Under the pieces are notes generated by a model, which ran no database searches, was not told where the DNA came from, and saw only the letters and a program-made list of their open reading frames with translations. A DNA stretch of 64,000 nt from Mycolicibacterium rhodesiae (GTDB taxonomy: Bacteria; Actinomycetota; Actinomycetes; Mycobacteriales; Mycobacteriaceae): positions 248,001-312,000 of the forward strand of contig NZ_MVIH01000001.1 of the NCBI RefSeq assembly GCF_002086695.1, read 5' to 3'. Position numbers and translations under genes: made by a program. Shown piece after piece: positions 47,287 through 58,090 of the stretch. Within the stretch, counting starts at the first letter, position 1. The number at the start of each line of letters is the position of its first letter.

Positions 47287-50200
47287 GTGTACCTCAAGAG
47301 TCTGACCCTGAAGGGCTTCAAGTCCTTCGCAGCGGCGACGACTCTGCGCCTCGAGCCCGGCATCACCTGCGTGGTCGGTCCGAACGGCTCGGGTAAGTCC
47401 AATGTCGTCGACGCGCTGGCCTGGGTGATGGGCGAGCAGGGCGCGAAGACGCTGCGCGGCGGCAAGATGGAAGACGTCATTTTCGCCGGCACCTCGTCGC
47501 GGGCGCCGCTGGGTCGCGCCGAAGTGACGCTGACCATCGACAACTCCGACAACGCGCTGCCCATCGAGTACTCCGAGGTGTCGATCACCCGGCGGATGTT
47601 CCGCGACGGCGCCGGAGAGTATGAGATCAACGGCAGCAGCTGCCGACTAATGGATGTCCAGGAGCTGCTCAGCGACTCCGGCATCGGCCGTGAGATGCAC
47701 GTGATCGTCGGCCAGGGCCGGCTGTCCCAGATCCTCGAGTCGCGGCCAGAAGACCGCCGAGCCTTCATCGAAGAGGCCGCCGGCGTACTCAAGCACCGCA
47801 AACGCAAGGAAAAGGCGGTCCGCAAGCTCGATTCGATGGCGGCCAACCTGGCCCGGCTCACCGACCTGACCACCGAACTGCGCCGCCAGCTCAAGCCTCT
47901 GGGCCGCCAGGCCGAGATGGCGCGGCGAGCCCAGACCATTCAGGCGGACCTGCGCGACGCGCGGCTGCGGCTGGCCGCCGACGACCTGGTCACCCGGCGG
48001 GCCGAGTTCGCCGGCGCCGACGACACCGAGACCACGTTGCGTCGCGAGCACGACGAGGCCGCCAGACGCCTGGACGTCGCAGGCGCGGCGCTGGCCGAAC
48101 ATGAGGCCGCGGTGGCCACGCTGTCCGAACGCACCGACGCCGCCCAGCAAGCGTGGTTTCGCCTTTCGGCGCTGGCCGAACGGGTCAGCGCTACGGTCCG
48201 GATCGCTTCTGAGCGAGCGCAATACCTCGAGACCGAACCGACCGCGAACACCGGTCCGGACCCCGACGAGCTGGAAGCCGAGGCCGACGAGGTCGCCGCG
48301 CGGGAGCAGGAGCTGCTGGCCGAACTGGCCGAAGCGCAGTCGCGGCTCGAGTTCGCCCGTGCCGAGCTTCAAGAACGCGAACGCGCGGCCGCGGAAGCCG
48401 AACGTGCCCATATGGCCGCTGTGCGGGCCGAGGCCGACCGCCGGGAGGGCCTGGCCCGGCTGGCCGGTCAGGTCGAGACCGTGCGCGCCCGGGTCGAATC
48501 GATCGACGACGGCATCGCACGGCTGACCACCGCGATCGAGGAGGCGGCCGCCCGCACCCAGCACGCCAGGGCCGAGTTCGAGACCGTGCAGGGCCGGGTG
48601 GGCGAGCTGGATCAAGGCGAGGTCGGCCTCGACGAACAGCACGATCGCACGATCACCGCGCTGCGGCTGGCCGACGAGCGGGTCGCGGAGTTACAGGCCG
48701 CCGAGCGCACTGCCGAACGGCAGGTTGCCTCGTTGCGGGCCCGTATCGATGCGTTGGCCGTCGGGCTGGAGCGTAAGGACGGCTCGGCCTGGCTGACGGA
48801 AAATCGTGGTGGCGCAGGACTTTTCGGGACGATTGCCAATTTGGTCAAGGTGCGTTCGGGCTACGAGGGCGCATTGGCGGCGGTGCTGGGCGCCGCGGCC
48901 GACGCGGTGGCCGCGGAGAACTTCGATGTCGCCAGTTCGGCGGTGCGAGCACTCAAGGACGCCGACGGCGGCCGGGCGGCGATCGTGTTGGGGGACTGGC
49001 CGATCGCACCGCGGCAGACCGGTTCGCTGCCCGAGCGCGCGTTGTGGGCGCTGGATCTGATCGAGGCGCCGGGACGACTCCAGGGCGCCATGACGGCGAT
49101 GCTCGCCGACGTCGCCGTCGTCGAGGATCTCGGTGCCGCGCTGGATCTGGTCGCCGCACGCCCGGCGCTGCGTGCGGTCACCCTCGAAGGTGACCTGGTT
49201 GGTGCCGGGTGGGTCAGCGGCGGCTCCGACCGCAAGCCGAGCACACTGGAGATCGCCGGCGAAATCGACAAGGCCACACGCGAACTGGCGTCAGCCGAGA
49301 CCCAGGTTGCCGAGTTGTCGGCTGCGCTGGCCGGTGCGCTCACCGAACAGGGTGAGCGGCAGGATGCCGCGGAACAGGCGCTGGCGGCGCTCAACGAATC
49401 CGATGCCGCGATCGCGGCGATCTACGAACAGCTCGGCAGGCTCGGGCAGGAAGCCCGTGCCGCCGAGGGGGAGTGGCGCCGTCAGCAGGCTCAGCGCGAC
49501 GAGCTCGAGGCCGGGCGGCAGCGGACGGTGGAGGAGCTCACCGAGCTCGAGAACCGGCTGGCCGCCGCCCAGGACGGGGCGACCGAGGTCGAAGACGCGC
49601 CCGAGGACCGCCAGTACATGCAATCCGCCGCCGAGGAGGCCCGTGCGGTCGAGGTCGAGGTGCGGCTGGCGGTGCGTACCGCGGAGGAGCGTGCGAATGC
49701 CGTTCGCGGACGGGCGGATTCGCTGCGGCGAGCCGCTGCGGCCGAGCGAGAGGCGCGGGTTCGGGCCCAGCGCGCCCGCGCGGCCCGCGAGCACGCCGCC
49801 GCGGTAGCGGCCGCGGTGGCCGAGGCCGGGCGCCGGGTGGCCGGGCACCTCAGCGGTGTTGTGGCAGCGGCGTCCCGGCGCCGTGATGCGCTGGCCGCCG
49901 AGCGGCAGGAACGAGCCACTGCGATGACCGCTGCGCGTGAGGAAGTCACCGCGCTGAACACGCGGATCGCCGCGCTGACCGATTCGCTGCACCGCGACGA
50001 GGTGGCCAAGGCACAGGCGTCGCTGCGCATCGAACAGCTCGAGCAGATGGTGCTGGAGCAGTTCGGTATGTCCGCCGACGATCTGATCGCCGAATACGGC
50101 CCGGACGTGGCGCTGCCGCCGTCGGAGTTGGAGATGGCCGAATACGAACAGGCCAAGGAGCGCGGCGAGCAGGTCATGGCGCCGGCGCCGATGCGGTTCG

Positions 50201-50877
50201 ACCGTCCGACTCAGGAACGGCGGGCCAAGCGGGCCGAACGCGAGCTGTCCGAACTGGGCCGGGTGAATCCGCTTGCGCTGGAAGAGTTTGCCGCTCTGGA
50301 GGAGCGCTACAACTTCCTGTCCACCCAGCTCGAAGACGTCAAGGCCGCCCGCAAGGACCTGCTCGACGTGATCGCCGACGTCGATGCGCGCATCCTGCAG
50401 GTGTTCGCCGAGGCTTACGCCGACGTCGAGCGCGAGTTCGAGCAGGTGTTCGCGACGTTGTTCCCCGGCGGTGAAGGCCGGCTGTTGCTGACCGACCCCA
50501 GCGATCTGCTGACCACCGGCGTGGAGGTGGAGGCGCGCCCGCCGGGCAAGAAGGTCAAACGGCTTTCGCTGCTCTCCGGCGGTGAGAAGTCGCTGACCGC
50601 GGTGGCCATGCTGGTGGCGATCTTCCGGGCCCGACCGTCACCGTTCTATGTCATGGACGAGGTCGAGGCCGCCCTCGACGACGTGAATCTGCGCAGACTG
50701 ATCGGGCTGTTCGAGCAGCTGCGCTCACAGTCACAGCTGATCGTCATCACCCACCAGAAGCCGACCATGGAGATCGCCGACGCGCTGTACGGCGTGACGA
50801 TGCAGGGTGACGGCATCACCACGGTGATCTCGCAGCGGATGCGTGGCGAAGAACTGGTCGCCAGCGCTACGTCCTAA
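47287..50877 (+). CDS. smc: Chromosome segregation ATPase SMC
   Basis: SMC organises and segregates the chromosome. The 1196-residue protein has Walker A in [20 protein letters not shown] (about 32-51), two long coiled coils rich in Glu/Ala/Arg heptads, a hinge (about 500-650), the ABC signature [18 protein letters not shown] and Walker [14 protein letters not shown] near the C-terminus. It starts at GTG 47287. Length and layout are normal. Confidence 0.97.
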   Translation: MYLKSLTLKGFKSFAAATTLRLEPGITCVVGPNGSGKSNVVDALAWVMGEQGAKTLRGGKMEDVIFAGTSSRAPLGRAEVTLTIDNSDNALPIEYSEVSITRRMFRDGAGEYEINGSSCRLMDVQELLSDSGIGREMHVIVGQGRLSQILESRPEDRRAFIEEAAGVLKHRKRKEKAVRKLDSMAANLARLTDLTTELRRQLKPLGRQAEMARRAQTIQADLRDARLRLAADDLVTRRAEFAGADDTETTLRREHDEAARRLDVAGAALAEHEAAVATLSERTDAAQQAWFRLSALAERVSATVRIASERAQYLETEPTANTGPDPDELEAEADEVAAREQELLAELAEAQSRLEFARAELQERERAAAEAERAHMAAVRAEADRREGLARLAGQVETVRARVESIDDGIARLTTAIEEAAARTQHARAEFETVQGRVGELDQGEVGLDEQHDRTITALRLADERVAELQAAERTAERQVASLRARIDALAVGLERKDGSAWLTENRGGAGLFGTIANLVKVRSGYEGALAAVLGAAADAVAAENFDVASSAVRALKDADGGRAAIVLGDWPIAPRQTGSLPERALWALDLIEAPGRLQGAMTAMLADVAVVEDLGAALDLVAARPALRAVTLEGDLVGAGWVSGGSDRKPSTLEIAGEIDKATRELASAETQVAELSAALAGALTEQGERQDAAEQALAALNESDAAIAAIYEQLGRLGQEARAAEGEWRRQQAQRDELEAGRQRTVEELTELENRLAAAQDGATEVEDAPEDRQYMQSAAEEARAVEVEVRLAVRTAEERANAVRGRADSLRRAAAAEREARVRAQRARAAREHAAAVAAAVAEAGRRVAGHLSGVVAAASRRRDALAAERQERATAMTAAREEVTALNTRIAALTDSLHRDEVAKAQASLRIEQLEQMVLEQFGMSADDLIAEYGPDVALPPSELEMAEYEQAKERGEQVMAPAPMRFDRPTQERRAKRAERELSELGRVNPLALEEFAALEERYNFLSTQLEDVKAARKDLLDVIADVDARILQVFAEAYADVEREFEQVFATLFPGGEGRLLLTDPSDLLTTGVEVEARPPGKKVKRLSLLSGGEKSLTAVAMLVAIFRARPSPFYVMDEVEAALDDVNLRRLIGLFEQLRSQSQLIVITHQKPTMEIADALYGVTMQGDGITTVISQRMRGEELVASATS

Positions 50878-50888
50878 CCGTCTGCGGC

Positions 50889-51893
50889 TCAGCTGGATTC
50901 GATGGTGAAATGTGTCCGCACGAGCTCGCGCGCCAGCGGATAGTCCGCGAGGGTGTCGGCGAGCAGGCCCGCCAGCTCGGCCACCGACGCGGGGTCGGCG
51001 TCCCGGGCCTGCAACACGTCGCTGATCCACCACGCGGTCTCCGCGATCGGCCGAGGGTCACCGGTGAGCAGCGCCGCCGACAGTGCGTGCAGAGCCTGAT
51101 TCAACGTGTCGCGGGTCAGGTTCGCGAACATGGTGTTCTGCGACGAGTCGCGGGTCAACGACCACCGTTCGCGCAGCGACTCGACGATCCGCCGGTGATG
51201 GAGATCCAGCTGCGCCTGCTCGGCGCTCGCCGCCGGCGAAATCTCTGGTAGCACACCGGAAACCGTCGGCAATCCCTCCATCGCCGTGACAGCGGCGTGT
51301 GCGCTGGATGCCCACGCGGTCGCGCCCAGCGCCCGGGCGCGCACGTCGTCGTAACCGAATGCCGGGCCCCCGACCAGGGTTGGCACCCCCGCCGCGGTGG
51401 CCGCCTCGATGAAGCGGCGGGTGGTCGGCAAGGCGCCCAGCACCGAGCAGCTGATGGCCACCGCGTCGTGACCGTGGTCGACGAGATGCTGGCTCAGACG
51501 CATCGGTGAGGTCGCCGCGCCCAGCACCGTGGTGTCCCAGCCATGCGCGCGCAAGGCGCAGGCGATGATCATGGCGGGCAGTTCATGGAATTCCCGTTCG
51601 GCACAGGCGACCAGAACCGATCTGCCCCGCAACGGAATTGCGCTCACAAAGTCGGCGACGGCGCCGGTGGCGGCGACCGAGATCGCGGTGGCGGCGTGCT
51701 CGTCGGCGACGGTCCATTCGGCGCGTTGCCACCGCATTCCGACCTCACGCTGCGATGTGGCTATCACGTCGGTCAGCACCGTCACGGGATCGACACCGTC
51801 CGTGAGCAATTGGGTGACCACACCGGTCGCCTGCGTTCGGTTCCTGTTCGCCAACGCCTGCTGGTAGTCGGCCAGCGGTGTCAGCTCCCGCAC
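50889..51893 (-). CDS. B12-binding protein with CarH-type photosensor signature
   Basis: A 334-residue soluble protein. Residues 1-85 are a helical cobalamin cap and 90-215 a Rossmann-type B12-binding domain. The lower-ligand His is H103 in E101-F-H-E-L-P, replacing the usual (D/E)xHxxG. W55, nine residues, then E65-H66 reproduces the W-x9-EH signature of CarH-type B12 photoreceptors, where it shields the adenosyl group. There is no DNA-binding domain; the C-terminal ~110 residues are helical and unrecognised. It overlaps the end of the PP2C gene by 13 bases and is cotranscribed after it, which suggests that it regulates the phosphatase. Other B12-binding roles cannot be excluded. Confidence 0.82.
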   Translation of the reverse strand: MRELTPLADYQQALANRNRTQATGVVTQLLTDGVDPVTVLTDVIATSQREVGMRWQRAEWTVADEHAATAISVAATGAVADFVSAIPLRGRSVLVACAEREFHELPAMIIACALRAHGWDTTVLGAATSPMRLSQHLVDHGHDAVAISCSVLGALPTTRRFIEAATAAGVPTLVGGPAFGYDDVRARALGATAWASSAHAAVTAMEGLPTVSGVLPEISPAASAEQAQLDLHHRRIVESLRERWSLTRDSSQNTMFANLTRDTLNQALHALSAALLTGDPRPIAETAWWISDVLQARDADPASVAELAGLLADTLADYPLARELVRTHFTIESS

Positions 51894-53131
51894 GTGACCG
51901 CCAGCAGTGCCATGTCGTCGTGCGGATCACCGTCCAAATACTCCAGGACATCGCGTTCGACCGCCTCGCAGATCACCTCTCCGCCGGCGCCTGCATAGGC
52001 GGGCAGCAGTTCCAGCAACCGGTGCACGCCATACAGGCGTTCGTCGCGGCGGGCCTCCTCGACCCCGTCGGTGAACATCAGCATGGTGTCGCCACGCTCC
52101 AATCGCACAGCGGCAGAGTGATACTGCACGCCGAGCTTCACTCCGGCGGCGATCCCGGAGACCTCGATCTGTTCGACATCGCCGGTGGCCCGAACCACGA
52201 TCGGACCGGGGTGTCCGGCCGCGGCGACGTGCGCCTCGGCCCATTCACCGTCGGTCCTGCCGCGTACCCGCGCGCACAGCGTGGTGACGAACCGCCCCAC
52301 CGCCTGCTCGCAGAGCACCGTGTTCAGCGTGTCGAGAACCCGGTCGGGGCTGCGGTCGAAATGCGCGGAGGTGCGGATGGTTTGGCGGGCCTGCAGCGTG
52401 AGCGCGGCGGAATCGACCCCTTTGCCACACACATCGCCCAGGGTGAGCACCACGTCGTCGCCGCTACCGACGACATCGTAGAAGTCACCGCCGACCTCGA
52501 GATGCTCCACAGCGGGCCGATACCGTGCCGCGACCGAAAACCCGGTGGCTGCAGGAAGTTTCGGCGGCCTGAGGCTGCGCTGCAGGGCCGCGGCCAGTTG
52601 CCCGCGCTCTTCGTAGAGCCGAGCCGAATCCAGCGCGACCGCCGCGGTCGCACCCAGCCGCTCGGCCTCCTCAATAGTGTCCGCGTCGAACAGCCGTCCG
52701 GCCGTGCGGGCCAGAACAAACGCGCCCAGCGTCGTGCCCCGGGCGGTCAGCGCCAGGGTCAGCACGTCAGCCGGACGCAATGCGGCGAGTTCCTCGGCGA
52801 GGGCGCGGTGCCGCAGGCGAGTGCCGATATCGGCAAGCGACATGTCGTGACCGATGTGGCGGTGGAGTCGTTGGCCGGTGCGCAGCACCTGATCCAGACC
52901 GCGTTCGGACGGCGACGATCGCGCGATGACATCGGAGAATCCGACGTTGGCCCCGCCGTAGACGGTCAGCCCACCGGTGCGGTGATCCGGCATCGCCAGT
53001 ACCGCCCAGTCCGCCAGGCGCGGCTGGACCGCGCTCAGCAGATTCAGCACGGTGCGCCGCAGATTGAGCGATCCGTTCATCGCGGTCTCGACGTCGCGGT
53101 GCGCGACATCGGGCGCGAACTGGTTTGCCAT
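51881..53131 (-). CDS. GAF-PP2C (SpoIIE-type) serine phosphatase
   Basis: The 416-residue protein has an N-terminal GAF-like sensor domain (about 20-175), a short coiled linker (SARLYEERGQLAAALQRSL), and a C-terminal PP2C/SpoIIE domain. All the metal-binding Asp motifs are present: VGGDFYDVV, TLGDVCGKG, FTDGVEEARR and PHDDMALLAV. Such RsbU/RsbP-like enzymes dephosphorylate STAS anti-anti-sigma factors. A STAS gene lies divergently 146 bases away. The ATG at 53131 is used; the frame is open to 53224. It is the first gene of a two-gene operon with the B12-binding protein. Confidence 0.88.
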   Translation of the reverse strand: MANQFAPDVAHRDVETAMNGSLNLRRTVLNLLSAVQPRLADWAVLAMPDHRTGGLTVYGGANVGFSDVIARSSPSERGLDQVLRTGQRLHRHIGHDMSLADIGTRLRHRALAEELAALRPADVLTLALTARGTTLGAFVLARTAGRLFDADTIEEAERLGATAAVALDSARLYEERGQLAAALQRSLRPPKLPAATGFSVAARYRPAVEHLEVGGDFYDVVGSGDDVVLTLGDVCGKGVDSAALTLQARQTIRTSAHFDRSPDRVLDTLNTVLCEQAVGRFVTTLCARVRGRTDGEWAEAHVAAAGHPGPIVVRATGDVEQIEVSGIAAGVKLGVQYHSAAVRLERGDTMLMFTDGVEEARRDERLYGVHRLLELLPAYAGAGGEVICEAVERDVLEYLDGDPHDDMALLAVTCGS

Positions 53132-53277
53132 CGCTTCCACGCTAGCGGGAATCGTCGCCGCAGGGCCAGGCCTGGCCGTTAGAGCGACCCAACGGCGTGA
53201 GTTAATCTGTTCGCCGAGGTTCAAGCAGCAGCCTTCCGATAGTTGTCGCCCGCCGGCCGGGCACCGATCGTCGAAGG

Positions 53278-53634
53278 GTGGCTTTGGACGCTTACGATTC
53301 CCGCCAGTATTGGCTGGGAAGAACCGCCGTCGTCAGTGCTTCCGGGGCACTCGATCTGCTGACGTCGCCGCGTCTGGAGCAACTCGTCACCAGCACCCTC
53401 GAGCAACGCCCCGCCGCCCTGATCGTGGACCTGACCGAGGTGAGCTTCCTCGGCTCGGCCGGAATGCAGGTGCTGGTCGACGCCTACGAGGCGGCATCCC
53501 CGGACATCGGATTCGCGGTGGTCGCCGACGGTCCCGGCACCAGCAGACCGCTGAAGCTGATCGGATTGACCGAGGTCTTCGAGGTCGTCGCGTCCCTGCA
53601 GATCGCGGTCGATCGACTCAGCCGAGGCGCGTGA
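53278..53634 (+). CDS. STAS-domain anti-anti-sigma factor
   Basis: A 118-residue single STAS domain. The phosphorylation loop [20 protein letters not shown] places Ser60 at the position of the phosphorylated Ser of SpoIIAA. It would bind and sequester an anti-sigma factor when unphosphorylated. The likely phosphatase is the GAF-PP2C protein encoded divergently. No anti-sigma kinase gene is in the window, so the partner is elsewhere. The start is a GTG at 53278 with a weak ribosome-binding site; a TTG at 53284 is possible. The 3' end overlaps the convergent fni gene by 17 bases. Confidence 0.87.
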   Translation: MALDAYDSRQYWLGRTAVVSASGALDLLTSPRLEQLVTSTLEQRPAALIVDLTEVSFLGSAGMQVLVDAYEAASPDIGFAVVADGPGTSRPLKLIGLTEVFEVVASLQIAVDRLSRGA

Positions 53635-54715
53635 GGTCCAGACGTTTCAGCGCAGCGACGTCATCCGCGCCGCAGCCGTGCAGGCAGACCCGCAGCTCTT
53701 CGACGAAGCCGTGCAGCGCATCGAGTGCGGCGGCCGGTGACTCGATGGCCGGGGCCAGCAGCGGGCGGGCCAGAGCGACCACATCGGCACCCAACGCCAG
53801 CGCAGTGGCGGCATCGACCCCGGTGCGGATTCCGCCGGAGGCCATCAGGGGCATACCCGGCAAGATGGCCCGAACTTCGGTGAGTGCCTGCGCGGTCGGC
53901 ACCCCCCACTCGGCGACCGCCGGGTAGCGCACCTCGCCGTAGCGCACCAGCTGTTCGACCCGGGCCCACGACGTTCCGCCGGCCCCGGCGACGTCGATCG
54001 CCGCGATCGGCAGATCCCGCAGCCGCTCGGCGGCCGCCGCCCCGATCCCGTGGCCGACCTCCTTGACCAGGATCGGGTAGGGCAGCCCCTCGGCCAGCAT
54101 GCGCAACCGTTCCAGCGACCCGGTGAAGTCGGTGTCGCCGTTGGCCTGCATCGCCTCCTGAAGCGGATTGGTGTGCACGGCAAGCGCGTCAGCGCCGATG
54201 CGATCCAGTGCCGCGGCGATCTTGGGCATCGCGGCATCGGAGAGCTGGGCCAGGCCGATGTTGCCGATCAACAGGACGTCGGGGGCCAGATCGCGGACGT
54301 CGAATGATGCCGCCACAGTGCCGTCGGGGTCGTCGAGCATGATGCGCTGCGAGCCGAGCATCATGCCGATCCCGAGCTTCTGGGCGGCCTCGGCGAGATT
54401 GCGGTTGATCGTGCGGGACAGCTCGGCCCCGCCGGTCATCGCCCCGATCAGAACCGGGGCGCGCAGCTGCGCGCCGAGGAAGCCGGCGCTGAGGTCGATG
54501 GTGCCGAGGTTGGTCTGGGTCAGGGCGTTGTACGGAAGTCGATAGCGCTCGAAGCCGGTCGTCACCGTCTCGTATTGCACCGGCCCATGAAGGCAGGCGT
54601 CGATGTGGCGCAGCTTGCGACTTGCGATCCCGATTCCCGGGTCGCTTCGCTCTCCCCCTAGCCTTCGGCGGGGCGGTACCCCCAGCCCGCCGGTACCAAC
54701 CTCCGACTCCTCCAT
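53618..54715 (-). CDS. fni: Type 2 isopentenyl-diphosphate isomerase (FMN-dependent)
   Basis: Fni interconverts IPP and DMAPP using reduced FMN. From the ATG at 54715 the product is 365 residues. The family start [17 protein letters not shown] lies at residue ~33, then [43 protein letters not shown], and [20 protein letters not shown] for FMN. The first ~32 residues ([19 protein letters not shown] region) are not family sequence and look encoded by an interspersed intergenic repeat, so the true start is uncertain. Tubercle bacilli use the type 1 enzyme instead. Proximity to the PP2C-B12-STAS genes is suggestive for isoprenoid/carotenoid control. Confidence 0.9.
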   Translation of the reverse strand: MEESEVGTGGLGVPPRRRLGGERSDPGIGIASRKLRHIDACLHGPVQYETVTTGFERYRLPYNALTQTNLGTIDLSAGFLGAQLRAPVLIGAMTGGAELSRTINRNLAEAAQKLGIGMMLGSQRIMLDDPDGTVAASFDVRDLAPDVLLIGNIGLAQLSDAAMPKIAAALDRIGADALAVHTNPLQEAMQANGDTDFTGSLERLRMLAEGLPYPILVKEVGHGIGAAAAERLRDLPIAAIDVAGAGGTSWARVEQLVRYGEVRYPAVAEWGVPTAQALTEVRAILPGMPLMASGGIRTGVDAATALALGADVVALARPLLAPAIESPAAALDALHGFVEELRVCLHGCGADDVAALKRLDLTRLG

Positions 54716-54781
54716 CGTCACGAGGTACCCCGTACCCCAGGGGTGGCGCGGACCATCCCCGCGCCCTGAAACAATGGCACG

Positions 54782-56140
54782 GTGTCAGAGGGTCTCTGGA
54801 TCGCTATCGCGGTCATCGCCGTCCTGGTCGTTGCTGCACTCATCATCGGTCTGGTCCGCTATCGGCGGCGCCAAATCAGTCTGCGCCGCAGCTCAGAGAG
54901 TCCCACACCAATTGACCGATCCGGCGGCTACAGCGCGTCGAGCGGCATTTCGTTCACACAATCGTCAGTAACGACAGCGCCCCCCAAGGCGCCCGCCACG
55001 CCGCCCACGATCGACACCACGGGGCTGCCCGGAGTCGGCGACGATGCCGCGCTGCCTCGGGACTCGGTCAAGCGCCCGATCGAGGATGTGCGGCTACCCG
55101 AACCGCCGGTCGTCGCCGAACCGCCCGCCGCTGCGGAGACCGTCCCCGACGAGCCTGTCGTCGACGAGACCCCCGCGCCCGCCGCGGTCGCGCCGACCGC
55201 GCCCGATCTCAGCGGCATCGCGCCGACGGAAGGCCGCCTCGAGCGGCTTCGCGGGCGGCTCGCGAAGTCACAGAACGCACTGGGCCGCAGCATGCTCGGT
55301 CTGCTCGGCGGCGGCGATCTCGACGAGGAGTCCTGGGAAGAGGTCGAGGACACCCTGCTGATCGCCGACCTGGGCCCGGTGGTGACCAGTTCCGTCATCG
55401 CCCAGTTGCGCAGCAGGCTGGCCGCCACGACCGTGCGCACCGAGGCCGAAGCCCGCGCCGTTCTGCGGGACGTGCTGATCACCGAACTCGACCCGGGGCT
55501 CGACCGCTCCATCAAAGCGCTGCCGCACGCCGACAAGCCGTCGGTGCTGTTGGTCGTCGGCGTGAACGGAACGGGCAAGACGACGACGGTGGGCAAGCTG
55601 GCCCGCGTCCTGGTCGCCGACGGGCGCCGGGTGGTCCTCGGCGCGGCCGACACGTTCCGCGCCGCCGCCGCCGATCAGTTGCAGAGCTGGGCGTCGCGGG
55701 TCGGTGCCGAGGTCGTCCGCGGCCCGGAGGGCGCCGACCCGGCCTCGGTGGCCTTCGATTCGGTGGACAAAGGCATCGAAGCCGGCGCCGACGTCGTCGT
55801 CATCGACACCGCCGGGCGGCTGCACACCAAGACCGGCCTGATGGATGAGCTCGGCAAGGTCAAGCGCGTGGTGAGCAAACGCGCCGCGGTCGACGAGGTG
55901 CTGCTGGTTCTCGACGCGACGATCGGCCAGAACGGACTGGCGCAGGCCCGGGTGTTCGCCGAGGTCGTCGACATCACCGGGCTGGTACTCACCAAACTCG
56001 ACGGCACCGCCAAGGGCGGCATCGTCTTCCGGGTTCAGCAGGAGCTCGGCGTACCGGTTAAGCTCGTCGGATTGGGTGAAGGCCCAGACGATCTCGCACC
56101 ATTCGAGCCGGCCGCGTTCGTCGACGCGCTGCTCGGCTAG
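54782..56140 (+). CDS. ftsY: Signal recognition particle receptor FtsY
   Basis: FtsY docks SRP-ribosome complexes to the membrane. The 452-residue protein has an N-terminal transmembrane helix (about 5-25), a Pro/Ala/Glu-rich acidic A domain (to ~150), and the NG GTPase: [18 protein letters not shown] (G1), [30 protein letters not shown] (G3), [10 protein letters not shown] (G4). It starts at GTG 54782 and is divergent from fni. The SRP partner gene ffh is 4.5 kb downstream. Confidence 0.96.
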   Translation: MSEGLWIAIAVIAVLVVAALIIGLVRYRRRQISLRRSSESPTPIDRSGGYSASSGISFTQSSVTTAPPKAPATPPTIDTTGLPGVGDDAALPRDSVKRPIEDVRLPEPPVVAEPPAAAETVPDEPVVDETPAPAAVAPTAPDLSGIAPTEGRLERLRGRLAKSQNALGRSMLGLLGGGDLDEESWEEVEDTLLIADLGPVVTSSVIAQLRSRLAATTVRTEAEARAVLRDVLITELDPGLDRSIKALPHADKPSVLLVVGVNGTGKTTTVGKLARVLVADGRRVVLGAADTFRAAAADQLQSWASRVGAEVVRGPEGADPASVAFDSVDKGIEAGADVVVIDTAGRLHTKTGLMDELGKVKRVVSKRAAVDEVLLVLDATIGQNGLAQARVFAEVVDITGLVLTKLDGTAKGGIVFRVQQELGVPVKLVGLGEGPDDLAPFEPAAFVDALLG

Positions 56141-56177
56141 CCCCGGAAACCGTTCTGAGCGGCACGAATTGCGGGAT

Positions 56178-56225
56178 GTAACACCCGCGAAACGCAGACA
56201 GCCGATCCGTTCACATATGCGAAAC
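56178..56225 (+). promoter_or_regulatory. GlnR operator upstream of amt
   Basis: Two GlnR-box pairs are present: GTAAC-ACCCGC-GAAAC (56178-56193) and TTCAC-ATATGC-GAAAC (56210-56225), 32 bases apart start to start (about three helical turns). They match the actinobacterial gTnAC-N6-GAAAC pattern and lie 93-140 bases upstream of the amt start, as expected for nitrogen-limitation activation. Confidence 0.75.
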
Positions 56226-56317
56226 ACCTAGGCGTCTTAGCTGAAACAACCACTGCGCATTGTCTTGGCCTAGGTCAACGGTGCCTAACCGTGGCATGGG
56301 TGAAGGAGAAACTGCGA

Positions 56318-58017
<1,700 letters not shown>

Positions 58018-58090
58018 CGCAGACGTTGTGAGGTTCTCTGCGGCCGCACCGAAGAAGCGTTAGTCGAGCGTCGGCCGTTGGAGGACTGAG

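Noticed and set aside
54670..54745. Second RicR-type operator among GGTACCCC repeats before fni
   Set aside because: TACCC and GGTA elements occur, but not at 5-base spacing; they belong to the repeat-like GC-rich sequence instead.
54715..54781. SigF promoter for fni
   Set aside because: A GTTT and a GGGTA occur on the minus strand, but the spacing is about 31 bases rather than 15-17.
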